Positions 1 through 8,558 of a stretch of DNA of 51,718 bases are shown here, piece after piece. Position 1 is the first letter of the stretch. Every line of letters begins with the position of its first letter. The position numbers and the translations under genes are program-made. The DNA comes from Variovorax boronicumulans NBRC 103145. GTDB taxonomy: Bacteria > Pseudomonadota > Gammaproteobacteria > Burkholderiales > Burkholderiaceae_C. Below the pieces are notes generated by a model that searched no databases, had not been told where the DNA came from, and saw nothing but the letters and a program-made list of their open reading frames with translations. The stretch spans positions 1-51,718 of the forward strand of contig NZ_BCUS01000039.1 in NCBI RefSeq assembly GCF_001591345.1. The letters are read 5' to 3'.

Positions 1-1437
1 GGAGGCCCGGCCTCCAGCACCGTCGGCACCGCCGTCGCGCGGCAGGCCGACATCCCGGTGCAGCTCGAAGCGCTGGGCACGGTCACGCCGCTGGCCAACG
101 TGACCGTGCAGCCGCAGGTGTCGGGCGTGCTCACGGCCGTGCTGTTCAAGGAAGGCCAGATGGTCAAGAAGGGCGACGTGCTCGCCACCATCGACCCGCA
201 GCCCTTCGAGAACGCGCTGGCGCAGGCCGCCGGCGCGCGCCAGCGCGACGAGGCCCAGCTGGCCGCGGCGCGTGTCACGCTGCAGCGCTACCAGACGCTG
301 CTCGGGCAGGACTCCATCGCTCGCCAGGACGTCGACACCCAGGCCGCGCTGGTCAAGCAGCTCGAAGGCACCGTGGCCATCGACCGCGCCAACGAGAACA
401 CCGCCAAGCTCAACCTGGCCTGGAGCCGCATCACGGCGCCGGTGAGCGGACGCATCGGCCTGCGGCCGGTGGACGCGGGCAACTACATCTCGACCGGCAG
501 CACCGGCGGCGTGGCCACCATCACGCAGATCGCGCCCATCGACGTCGAGTTCGCCATTCCGCAAGACCGCGTGCCCGAGGTGCAGGAGCGGCTGGGCCAG
601 GGCGCCACGCTCGCCACCACCGCCTTCGACCGCACGCGCACGCGCCGGCTGGCCGACGGCAGCTTCTCCACGCTCGACAACATGGTCGACACGCAGACCG
701 GCACCGTGAAGGCCAAGGCGCGCTTCACCAACGCCGACGGCGCGCTGTTCCCGAACCAGTTCGTCAACCTGCGGCTGCTGCTGCGCACCGTGAGCAGCGC
801 GGTGGTGGTGCCGGTCACGGCGCTGCGCCACGGCCCGAACGGCGACTACGTGTACGTGGTGACGGCCGAGAACACGGCCTCGCAGCGGCCGGTGACGCGC
901 GGCGAATCGAGCGTCGATTTCGCTTCCATCACCAAGGGCCTGCAGCCCGGCGAAACCGTGGTCACCGAAGGCGGCGACCGCCTGAAGGACGGCGCGCGCG
1001 TGCAGACCACGGTCGACCGGCCGGCCGGTGCGGCCTCCGGGGCGGCAGCGCCGGGCGGACGGCGTGGGGGACGTCGGCAGGAAGGTGGCGGTGGTGCGCA
1101 GGGCGGCGGTGCTCGTCCCGCCGAAGCGGCGGCACCGGCTTCGCCATCGCAGGCACCGGCTGCACCTGCCGCCGGAACGGCTGCGCCGGCTGCAGCGCCA
1201 GCGGCAGCAACGCCTGCACCTGCAGCCACACCCGCCAAGCTCCCTACTGCCGAGCAGCGCCAGCGCATGCTCGACGCGGCCAAGGACGATCCCGAACAGC
1301 TCGAACGCCGCAAGCGTTTCCTCGAAGCCCTCGACCGCGGCGAACCGGCCGCGCTGGAGCGCTGGCAGCGCATGGCCGAGCGCGGTGGCGCCGGTGGCAG
1401 CGGCGAACGCGGCGGTGAGGGACGGCGCAGCCCATGA
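1..1437 (+). CDS. mdtA: RND efflux periplasmic adaptor subunit (MdtA-like), 5' truncated
   Basis: Membrane-fusion protein that links the inner-membrane RND pump to the outer-membrane channel. The frame is open from base 1 with no start codon, so the signal peptide and first residues lie outside the window. The visible protein has the HlyD/AcrA order: a biotinyl-lipoyl half (VQPQVSGVL, then [19 protein letters not shown]), an alpha-hairpin (about residues 60-130 of the visible part), the second lipoyl half ([20 protein letters not shown]), a beta-barrel and a membrane-proximal domain. The last 140 or so residues are atypical: a Gly/Arg then Pro/Ala-rich low-complexity stretch, ending in a charged segment ([21 protein letters not shown]). 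Its stop overlaps the mdtB start (ATGA), showing translational coupling. The mdt name is by family resemblance; substrates cannot be deduced. Confidence 0.93.
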   Translation, partial: GGPASSTVGTAVARQADIPVQLEALGTVTPLANVTVQPQVSGVLTAVLFKEGQMVKKGDVLATIDPQPFENALAQAAGARQRDEAQLAAARVTLQRYQTLLGQDSIARQDVDTQAALVKQLEGTVAIDRANENTAKLNLAWSRITAPVSGRIGLRPVDAGNYISTGSTGGVATITQIAPIDVEFAIPQDRVPEVQERLGQGATLATTAFDRTRTRRLADGSFSTLDNMVDTQTGTVKAKARFTNADGALFPNQFVNLRLLLRTVSSAVVVPVTALRHGPNGDYVYVVTAENTASQRPVTRGESSVDFASITKGLQPGETVVTEGGDRLKDGARVQTTVDRPAGAASGAAAPGGRRGGRRQEGGGGAQGGGARPAEAAAPASPSQAPAAPAAGTAAPAAAPAAATPAPAATPAKLPTAEQRQRMLDAAKDDPEQLERRKRFLEALDRGEPAALERWQRMAERGGAGGSGERGGEGRRSP

Positions 1438-4400
1438 GCCCCTCGCGCCCGTTCATCCTGCGGCCGGTCGCCACCTCGCTGCTGATGCTGGCCATCGTGC
1501 TGGCCGGCCTGGTGGCGTTCCGCTTCCTGCCGCTGGCGGCGCTGCCGCAGGTCGACTACCCGACCATCCAGGTCCAGACGCTCTACCCCGGGGCCAGCCC
1601 CGAGGTCATGAGCAACACCGTCACCGCGCCGCTGGAGCGCCAGTTCGGCCAGATGTCGGGCCTGGACCGCATGAGCTCGACCAGCGCGGCGGGCGTGTCG
1701 ATCATCACGCTGCAGTTCTCGCTGGGCCAGACGCTCGACGTCGCCGAGCAGGAAGTGCAGGCCGCCATCAACGCCGGCGGCTCGCTGCTGCCGGCCGACC
1801 TGCCCGCGCCGCCGGTGTACGCCAAGGTCAACCCGGCCGACGCGCCGGTGCTCACGCTGGCCATCACCTCCGACACGCTGCCGCTCACCGAGGTGCAGAA
1901 CCTCGTGAACACCCGGCTCGCGCAGAAGATCAGCCAGGTCTCGGGCGTGGGCCTCGTGTCGCTCAGCGGCGGGCAGCGCCCGGCCGTGCGCATCCAGGCC
2001 AACACGCAGGCGCTGGCGGCCAACGGCATCGGGCTGGATTCGCTGCGCACGGCCATCAGCGCGGCCAACTCCAACGGCGCCAAGGGCAGCTTCGACGGCC
2101 CCAAGCGCGCCTACACCATCAACTCGAACGACCAGCTGCTCACGGTCGACGACTACAAGAACCTCATCGTCAGCTACAAGAACGGCGCGCCGATCCGCAT
2201 GGTCGACGTGGCGCGCGTGGTCAACAGCGCCGAGAACACACAGCTCGGCGCCTGGGCCGGGCGCAAGGTCGACGGGCAGGTGCAGCTCACGCCGGCCATC
2301 ATCCTGAACGTGCAGCGCCAGCCCGGCGCCAACGTGATCGCCACCGTCAACGCCATCAAGAAGCAGCTGCCCGAGCTGCAGGCCGGCATGCCCGCGGGCC
2401 TGCAGGTCGAGGTGCTGAGCGACCGCACCGCCGGCATCCGCTCGTCGGTGCAGCACGTCGAGATGGAACTGGTGCTGGCCGTGGTGCTCGTGGTGCTGGT
2501 GATCTTCGCCTTCCTGGGCAGCCTGCGCGCCACCGTCATCGCCAGCATCGCCGTGCCGATCTCGCTGATCGGCAGCTTCGGCCTGATGTACCTGCTGGGC
2601 TACAGCCTGAACAACCTGAGCCTGATGGCGCTGACCATCGCCACCGGCTTCGTGGTGGACGACGCGATCGTCATGATCGAGAACATCGCGCGCTACATCG
2701 AGGAGGGCGAGAAGCCCCTGCAGGCCGCGTTCAAGGGCGCGGCGCAGATCGGCTTCACCATCATTTCGCTGACCGTGTCGCTCATCGCCGTGCTGATCCC
2801 GCTGCTGTTCATGGGCGACGTGGTGGGCCGCCTGTTCCGCGAGTTCGCCGTGACGCTGGCGATCACCATCCTGATCTCGGGCGTGGTCTCGCTCACGCTG
2901 GTGCCGATGATGTCGGCGCGCTGGCTCAAGCACGAGCCGAAGAAAGACGCATCGGGCACCGGCTTCGGCGCGCGCGCCCAGCGTTTCTTCGACGGTGTGA
3001 TGGTGCGCTACGACCGCTCGCTGCACTGGGTGATCGCGCACCAGCCGCTCACGCTGCTGGTGGCGCTGCTCACGCTGGTGCTGACCGTGCTGCTGTACCT
3101 CACGATCCCCAAGGGTTTGTTCCCCACGCAGGACACCGGCCAGCTGCAGGCCCGCGTGCAGGCCGCGCAAGACGTGTCCTTCGACCGCATGGCGCAGCTG
3201 CAGCAGCAGGCCGCGCGCGCCATCCTCGAAGACCATGACGTCGAGAACCTCAGCTCCTTCGTCGGCGTGGACGCGGCCAACAACACGATGCTGCACACCG
3301 GCAGCATGCTCATCAACCTGACCAAGAGCCACGACAACCAGCAGGAGGTGATGGAGCGCCTGCGCGATCGCGTGCGGCAGGTGGCCGGTCTCACGCTGTA
3401 CCTGCAACCCACGCAGGACCTGACCATCGACGCCGAGACCGGGCCGACCGAGTACCGCGTGTCGCTCGAAGGCGTGAACAGTGCGCTGGTCACCGAGTGG
3501 ATGCAGAAGCTCGTGGCGAAGCTGCAGGAATCGGACAAGGTGCGCAACGTGAGCAGCGATGCCGGTGCGCAGGGGCTGGCGGCGTATGTGAACGTGAACC
3601 GCGACACGGCGTCGCGGCTGTCGATCACTGCGAGTTCGGTGGATGACGCGCTGTACAGCGCCTTCGGGCAGCGCATCGTGTCGACGATCTTCACGGAGAC
3701 GAATCAGTACCGCGTGATCCTGGAAGCGCAGCCGGGCATGGTGAATACGCCGCAGACGCTGGGGCAGTTGAACCTCATTGCGGGGTCGGGCACGGCGACG
3801 CCGTTGTCGGCGTTTGCGGAGATCAGCGAGCGGCAGGCGCCGTTGCAGATCACGCACGTGGCGCAGTACCCGGCGAGTACGTTGAACTTCGATACGGCGC
3901 CGGGGGTGTCACTGGGTGGGTCGGTTGCCGCGATTCGTGCGGCTGCGAAAGAGATCGGGTTGCCTAGCAGTGTGACGATGACTTTTCTGGGGGCTTCTGG
4001 GGCTTATGAGAAGTCTTTGTCGAATCAGCTGTGGTTGATTTTGGCGGCGGTGGTTTGTGTGTACATCGTTCTTGGGGTGCTGTACGAGAGCTATGTGCAT
4101 CCGTTGACGATCTTGTCTACGTTGCCTTCTGCCGGGGTTGGGGCTTTGCTTGCCTTGATGCTGACTGGCAATGACCTGGGGGTGATCGGGATCATCGGGA
4201 TCATCCTGCTGATCGGCATCGTGAAGAAGAACGCGATCATGATGATCGACTTTGCTATCGATGCTGAACGGACTCAAGGGAAGTCGGCTCGGGAGGCGAT
4301 TCATCAGGCTGCGTTGTTGCGGTTTCGGCCGATCTTGATGACTACGTTGGCGGCTTTGTTTGCTGCTGTGCCCTTGATGTTCAGTTTTGGGGATGGGGCT

Positions 4401-4559
4401 GAGTTGCGACGTCCTCTTGGGATTGCGATCTTTGGGGGGTTGATCGTTAGTCAGATGCTGACCTTGTTCACTACGCCTGTTATTTATCTGGCGTTTGATC
4501 GGTTGGGTGGGGGGAGTGCTCGGGCTTCTTCTTCGGAGCTTGAGGAGGAGGCGGCTTGA
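1434..4559 (+). CDS. mdtB: RND efflux permease subunit (MdtB-like)
   Basis: Inner-membrane proton-driven drug exporter of the HAE1 RND family, 1,041 residues, the usual length. It shows the N-terminal signature [16 protein letters not shown], the two porter loops with six-helix bundles after each, and the TM4 proton-relay acidic pair in [14 protein letters not shown]. It ends with the standard [14 protein letters not shown] and [11 protein letters not shown] motifs. The ATG overlaps the stop of the adaptor gene. MdtB and MdtC form a mixed trimer in E. coli, and a second permease follows here. Codon use changes along the gene: to about 3,550 it is normal for this genome (third positions G or C), then third-position C is progressively replaced. 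In the last 54 sense codons (from 4395) the third base is G 26, T 23, C 4 and A 1. The protein stays fully conserved, so this is a base-composition event and not a foreign gene. Confidence 0.96.
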   Translation: MSPSRPFILRPVATSLLMLAIVLAGLVAFRFLPLAALPQVDYPTIQVQTLYPGASPEVMSNTVTAPLERQFGQMSGLDRMSSTSAAGVSIITLQFSLGQTLDVAEQEVQAAINAGGSLLPADLPAPPVYAKVNPADAPVLTLAITSDTLPLTEVQNLVNTRLAQKISQVSGVGLVSLSGGQRPAVRIQANTQALAANGIGLDSLRTAISAANSNGAKGSFDGPKRAYTINSNDQLLTVDDYKNLIVSYKNGAPIRMVDVARVVNSAENTQLGAWAGRKVDGQVQLTPAIILNVQRQPGANVIATVNAIKKQLPELQAGMPAGLQVEVLSDRTAGIRSSVQHVEMELVLAVVLVVLVIFAFLGSLRATVIASIAVPISLIGSFGLMYLLGYSLNNLSLMALTIATGFVVDDAIVMIENIARYIEEGEKPLQAAFKGAAQIGFTIISLTVSLIAVLIPLLFMGDVVGRLFREFAVTLAITILISGVVSLTLVPMMSARWLKHEPKKDASGTGFGARAQRFFDGVMVRYDRSLHWVIAHQPLTLLVALLTLVLTVLLYLTIPKGLFPTQDTGQLQARVQAAQDVSFDRMAQLQQQAARAILEDHDVENLSSFVGVDAANNTMLHTGSMLINLTKSHDNQQEVMERLRDRVRQVAGLTLYLQPTQDLTIDAETGPTEYRVSLEGVNSALVTEWMQKLVAKLQESDKVRNVSSDAGAQGLAAYVNVNRDTASRLSITASSVDDALYSAFGQRIVSTIFTETNQYRVILEAQPGMVNTPQTLGQLNLIAGSGTATPLSAFAEISERQAPLQITHVAQYPASTLNFDTAPGVSLGGSVAAIRAAAKEIGLPSSVTMTFLGASGAYEKSLSNQLWLILAAVVCVYIVLGVLYESYVHPLTILSTLPSAGVGALLALMLTGNDLGVIGIIGIILLIGIVKKNAIMMIDFAIDAERTQGKSAREAIHQAALLRFRPILMTTLAALFAAVPLMFSFGDGAELRRPLGIAIFGGLIVSQMLTLFTTPVIYLAFDRLGGGSARASSSELEEEAA

Positions 4560-4620
4560 TCTGTCTGTACTCCTGCTGCTTGTTTGCTTCCCGGGGCCGG
4601 GAGTTCCGCCCGGCGGCGGA

Positions 4621-4654
4621 CTTACTTTCTTTTGCTTCGCCAAAAGAAAGTAAG
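4621..4654 (+). terminator. Perfect 14-bp-stem hairpin after mdtB
   Basis: CTTACTTTCTTTTG (4621-4634), a six-base loop CTTCGC, and its exact complement (4641-4654). It lies 62 bases after the mdtB stop within the left arm of the inverted-repeat element. It could terminate or stabilise the mdtAB transcript, but there is no clean U-tract, so terminator activity is inferred from structure only. Confidence 0.5.
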
Positions 4655-5208
4655 CAAAGAAAAGGCGACCCCACTGTCTGCGACCCCTGCGCTTCGCTAC
4701 GGGGCAACCTGCGGTGCTCACGTTTCGCGGGGTCTCGCAGAACTCGCTTCGCTCAAACAGCTGCGAGCCCTGATCCGCGAAACGCTCCGCTCCTCGGCGC
4801 AGCCAGAGGGGAGGGGAGCTTCGGGCCGTCGCTTCGCTCGGCCATGCAGTACCAACAGCCGAATCCAATGCGCATGCGCGCGGCTTCGCCTGCGCGCGGC
4901 TCCTTGCCAACAGCAAGGGCAATGCAAACGCCAACGGCGACACCAGCACCAGCGCCAGCGCCAGCGCACCAACCACTCCCAGCCGCAGCAGGCGCAAAGC
5001 GCCTGCTGCGGCCCACTGGCCGAGCGAAGCGATGGCCCGTAGGTATCCCAACCCCTTCTGTATGCGCCGAGGAGCGCAGCGTTTCGCGGATCAGGGCTCG
5101 CCCTTGTTTGAGCGAAGCGAGTTTGGGCGAGACCCCGCGAAACGCGAGCACCGCAGGTTGCCCGAAGCGAAGCGTAGGGACGCAGACAGCAGGGTCGCCT
5201 TTCTTTTG

Positions 5209-5242
5209 CCTACGTTTCTTTGGCGAAGCAAAGAAAAGTAGG
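5209..5242 (-). terminator. Mirror hairpin upstream of mdtC
   Basis: CCTAC G TTTCTTTG, loop GCGAAG, CAAAGAAA A GTAGG: a 13-bp stem with one G/A mismatch. It is the counterpart, in the right arm, of the perfect hairpin at 4621-4654. The sequence differs between the two while base pairing is kept, which hints that the fold matters. It lies 51 bases before the mdtC start, so it would also be part of a read-through mRNA. Confidence 0.4.
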
Positions 5243-5292
5243 TCGCCTGCCGGGGCGAGACCCGGCCTCGGAACCCAAAAGAAGGCACTGCG

Positions 5293-8200
5293 ATGAACCT
5301 GTCGCGCCCCTTCGTCCGCCGCCCCATAGGCACAGTCCTCCTAACCATAGGCATCGCCCTGGCAGGAATTGCAGCGTTCTTCGTCCTCCCAGTCTCCCCC
5401 CTCCCTCAGGTCGACTACCCAGTCATCTCGGTAAGAGCCTCGATCCCGGGAGCAAGCCCAGAGACGATGGCAACCAGCGTCGCGACGCCACTGGAAAGAC
5501 ACCTGGGAACCATCGCAGGCGTCAACGAAATGACGTCCACCAGCTCCGTAGGCTCCTCCCGCGTCACGCTGCAATTCGACCTCAGCCGCAACATCGACGG
5601 CGCCGCAAGAGAAGTCCAGGCCGCCATCAACGCCAGCCGCGTAGACCTGCCAGCGACATTAAGAAGCAACCCGACCTACCGCAAAGCCAACCCAGCCGCC
5701 TCCCCAGTCATCATCCTGGCCCTCACGTCCAAAACAAAGACCCCAGGCCAGATCTACGACGCCGTCTCCAACATCGTCAGCCAGCGCTTGTCGCAAGTAG
5801 ACGGCGTAGGCGACGTAGAGATCGGCGGCGGCTCGCTCCCCGCGGTACGCATCGAACTGCTCCCCTTCGCCCTCAACCGCTACGGCATCAGCACCGAAGA
5901 CGTGCGCGCCGCCATCCAGGCGTCGAATGCGAACCGTCCCAAGGGCATGGTCCAGGGCGAAGGCCGCAAGCTGCAGATCTACACCCAGACCCCGGCGCTG
6001 CGCGCGAGCGACTACGCCTCGATGGTCGTGGCCTGGCGCAACGGCGCGGCGGTGCGGCTGCGCGAGGTGGCCGACGTGATCGACGGCGTGGAAGACACGC
6101 GCACGCTGGGCCTGTTCAACGGCGAGCCGGCGATCATCGTGCTGATCACGCGCCAGCCCTCGGCCAACATCATCGAGACCGTCGACAACGTGCGCGCGCT
6201 GCTGCCCGAGCTGCAGGCGCAACTGCCGCCGGACGTGACGCTGCAGGTCGCGTCGGACAGCACCAACTCCATCCGCAGCTCGCTGCGCGAGGTGGAGATG
6301 ACGCTGGTCATCGCGGTGCTGCTGGTGGTGCTGGTGGTCAGCCTCTTCCTGCGCAGCGTGCGCGCGACGGTGGTGCCGGCGGTGGCCACGGTGGTGGCGC
6401 TCCTGGGCACGTTCGGGGTGATGCACCTGCTGGGCTTCAGCCTCAACAACCTGAGCCTGATGGCGCTCACGGTGGCCACGGGCTTCGTGGTGGACGACGC
6501 CATCGTGGTGCTGGAGAACACCAGCCGCCACATCGAATCGGGCATGTCGCGCATGAAGGCGGCGCTGCTCGGCGCGCAGGAGGTGGGCTTCACGGTGCTG
6601 TCGATCAGCGTGTCGCTGGTGGCGGTATTCATTCCGCTGCTGTTCATGGGCGGGCAGGTGGGGCGGCTGTTCCGCGAGTTCGCGGTCACGCTGTCGGCGG
6701 CGGTGCTGATCTCGCTGGTGATCTCGCTCACCACCACGCCGATGATGTGCGCGTGGATGCTCAAGCCCGGCGGCGAGCACGACAAGAACAAGCCGCAAGG
6801 CCGCTTCGGCCGCGCCGCGGCGCGCAGCTACGACTGGATGCTCAAGCGCTACGAGAGCGCACTCGACTGGGCGCTGGACAGCAAGGCGATCGTCATGGTC
6901 GTGCTGCTGGCGGTGGTGGGGCTCAATGTCTACCTGTTCAGCGCGGCGCCCAAGGGCTTCTTCCCGCAGCAGGACAGCGGCCAGCTCAACGGCGGCCTGC
7001 GCGCCGACCAGAGCATTTCGTCGCAGGCCATGGGCGCCAAGCTGCGCGAGGTGGTCGACATCATCCGCAAGGACGAGGCGGTCGACACCGTGGTGGGCTT
7101 CACAGGCGGCGGGCGCGCGGGCGGCGGCTTCATGTTCGTCAACCTGAAGCCGGCCAGCCAGCGCAAGGACAGCGGCCTGGCGGTGATCGCGCGGCTGCGC
7201 CCGCAGCTGGCGCAGGTGACGGGGCTGCGCGTGTTCCTCGGCCCGGTGCAGGACGTGCGCTCGGGCGGACGCTCCAGCAACTCCACTTACCAGTACACGC
7301 TCAAGAGCGACAGCCTGTCCGATCTGCGCACCTGGGCCGTGAAGCTGGCCGACGAGATGAAGCAGCAGCCCACGCTGACCGACATCGACACCGACCAGGA
7401 CCAGAACGGCGTGGAGACGGTGGCCAAGGTCGACCGCGACAGCGCGCGGCGGCTCGGCCTGACCTCCACCGCCATCGACAACGCGCTGTACAACGCCTTC
7501 GGCCAGCGGCAGGTGGCCACCATCTACACCGAGCTCAACCAGTACCACGTGGTGATGGAATGGGCGCCGGGCTACACGCGCAGCCCGAACGCGCTGCGCG
7601 ACGTGTACGTGCCGGCCACGAAGACCTCGGTGGTGGCGGGGCAGGCGGTGACCACGCAGGTGGCGGCCACGACGTCCACGGGTGGCACGACGGCCTCTGC
7701 CAGCGCCGCCGCCGCGACGGTGCCGGTGTCGGCCAACGCCGGCTCGCGCAACGCCTCGACCGGCAACGTGCTGAGCAACACGGCCACCGCGCTGGTGCCG
7801 CTGTCGGCAGTGGCGAAGTTCGAGGAGCAGTCGGTGGCCACGTCGGTGAGCCATGAAGACGGCGAGCTCGCCACCACCATCTCGTTCAACCTGGCCGAGG
7901 GCGCCAACCTCGGTGACGCGCGCGAGGCCATCGCCAAGGCCGAGGCCAACATCGCCATGCCGACCAACGTGCGCGGCGCCTTTGCCGGCACCGCGCTGAG
8001 CGCGCAGCAGTCGCAGGGGCAGCAGGCGATGCTGATCGTGGCGGCGCTGGTGGTGATCTACATCGTGCTGGGCATCCTGTACGAGAGCCTGGTGCATCCG
8101 GTGACGGTGCTCTCGACGCTGCCCTCGGCCGGCGTGGGCGCGGTGCTGGCGCTCTTGATGTTCCGCATGGAGTTTTCCATCATCGCGTTGATCGGCGTGT

Positions 8201-8553
8201 TCCTGCTGATCGGCATCGTGAAGAAGAACGCCATCCTGATCATCGACTTCGCGCTGGAGGCCGAGCGCTCGCGCGGCCTGAGCCCGCTCGAGGCGGTGCG
8301 CGAGGCCTGCCTGCTGCGCTTCCGCCCCATCCTGATGACCACGCTGGCCGCCGCGCTCGGCGCGCTGCCGCTGGCCATCGGCTTCGGCGAGGGCGCCGAG
8401 CTGCGCCGGCCGCTGGGCGTGGCGATCATCGGCGGGCTCATCGCGAGCCAGCTGCTGACGCTGCTCACCACGCCGGTGGTGTACCTGCTGCTGGACAAGC
8501 TGCGCCGCCGCGGCAAGAACGAACACGCGCTGAGCCGCGCCCCGGCCGTCTGA
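5293..8553 (+). CDS. mdtC: RND efflux permease subunit (MdtC-like)
   Basis: Second HAE1-type RND permease, 1,086 residues, probably the hetero-trimer partner of MdtB. It begins MNLSRPFVRRPIGTVLL and keeps the TM4 acidic pair ([13 protein letters not shown]) and [14 protein letters not shown]. It is about 45 residues longer than its neighbour because of a Thr/Ala/Ser-rich insert near residues 777-834 in the C-terminal porter domain, between VYVPATKTS and ALVPLSAVAKFEE. Third-position use at the 5' end is abnormal: in the first 54 codons C 30, A 13, G 9, T 2, including rare ATA, AGA, GTA and CTA. It returns to normal near 5,830. This mirrors the anomaly at the end of mdtB. The inverted-repeat element sits immediately upstream, so mdtC may be expressed separately from mdtAB or by read-through. 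Confidence 0.96.
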   Translation: MNLSRPFVRRPIGTVLLTIGIALAGIAAFFVLPVSPLPQVDYPVISVRASIPGASPETMATSVATPLERHLGTIAGVNEMTSTSSVGSSRVTLQFDLSRNIDGAAREVQAAINASRVDLPATLRSNPTYRKANPAASPVIILALTSKTKTPGQIYDAVSNIVSQRLSQVDGVGDVEIGGGSLPAVRIELLPFALNRYGISTEDVRAAIQASNANRPKGMVQGEGRKLQIYTQTPALRASDYASMVVAWRNGAAVRLREVADVIDGVEDTRTLGLFNGEPAIIVLITRQPSANIIETVDNVRALLPELQAQLPPDVTLQVASDSTNSIRSSLREVEMTLVIAVLLVVLVVSLFLRSVRATVVPAVATVVALLGTFGVMHLLGFSLNNLSLMALTVATGFVVDDAIVVLENTSRHIESGMSRMKAALLGAQEVGFTVLSISVSLVAVFIPLLFMGGQVGRLFREFAVTLSAAVLISLVISLTTTPMMCAWMLKPGGEHDKNKPQGRFGRAAARSYDWMLKRYESALDWALDSKAIVMVVLLAVVGLNVYLFSAAPKGFFPQQDSGQLNGGLRADQSISSQAMGAKLREVVDIIRKDEAVDTVVGFTGGGRAGGGFMFVNLKPASQRKDSGLAVIARLRPQLAQVTGLRVFLGPVQDVRSGGRSSNSTYQYTLKSDSLSDLRTWAVKLADEMKQQPTLTDIDTDQDQNGVETVAKVDRDSARRLGLTSTAIDNALYNAFGQRQVATIYTELNQYHVVMEWAPGYTRSPNALRDVYVPATKTSVVAGQAVTTQVAATTSTGGTTASASAAAATVPVSANAGSRNASTGNVLSNTATALVPLSAVAKFEEQSVATSVSHEDGELATTISFNLAEGANLGDAREAIAKAEANIAMPTNVRGAFAGTALSAQQSQGQQAMLIVAALVVIYIVLGILYESLVHPVTVLSTLPSAGVGAVLALLMFRMEFSIIALIGVFLLIGIVKKNAILIIDFALEAERSRGLSPLEAVREACLLRFRPILMTTLAAALGALPLAIGFGEGAELRRPLGVAIIGGLIASQLLTLLTTPVVYLLLDKLRRRGKNEHALSRAPAV

Positions 8554-8558
8554 GACCC

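Larger units (their letters stand above)
4596..5266. repeat. 670-bp structured inverted-repeat element between mdtB and mdtC
   Basis: The 733-bp gap between mdtB and mdtC holds no convincing gene. It carries two arms of about 250 bp (4596-4844 and 5017-5266) that are imperfect inverted copies around a centre of about 170 bp. Shared blocks include GGCGACCC, CGCTTCGCT, CAACCTGCGGTGCTC, GTTTCGCGGGGTCTCGC, CTCGCTTCGCTCAAACA and GAGCCCTGATCCGCGAAACGCT. The innermost block (4824-4844 against 5017-5037) matches at 20 of 21 positions. Each arm is itself folded: GTTTCGCGG pairs with CCGCGAAAC inside the same arm. Each outer end has a GC hairpin (GCCGGG/CCCGGC at 4596-4614 and 5249-5266) next to an A/T-rich hairpin. 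The centre holds a perfect 13-bp-stem hairpin at 4983-5011. From memory, peptide-like readings of this repeat recur as spurious hypothetical proteins in Variovorax-type genomes, suggesting a dispersed family. No transposase is present, so if mobile it is non-autonomous. Confidence 0.85.

Noticed and set aside
846..3857. Long minus-strand frame over mdtA and mdtB, and similar long antisense frames over mdtC, iorB, the P450 and mutS
   Set aside because: Compositions are Arg/His/Gln/Ala-rich shadows of well-conserved sense genes, with no family features.
3909..5051. Minus-strand frame across the end of mdtB and the inverted-repeat element
   Set aside because: It reads the opposite strand of mdtB and the structured repeat; peptides such as SLFERSEFCETPRNVSTAGC are translations of the repeat and not a protein family.
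4556..5296. Plus-strand frame filling the mdtB-mdtC gap
   Set aside because: Low-complexity translation of the inverted-repeat arms; the two arms give unrelated peptides in their different frames, so no protein is conserved.
3560..5830. Horizontal gene transfer as the cause of the odd codon use
   Set aside because: The change is graded within two otherwise native genes and has opposite strand sense on each side of the repeat; a transferred segment would have sharp edges and one composition.
3560..5830. Replication terminus (dif) as the cause of the skew flip
   Set aside because: A GT-to-AC flip has the right sense for a terminus, but it decays within about 1 kb on each side, whereas a replication skew would extend over the chromosome arms. 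I see no recognisable dif sequence.
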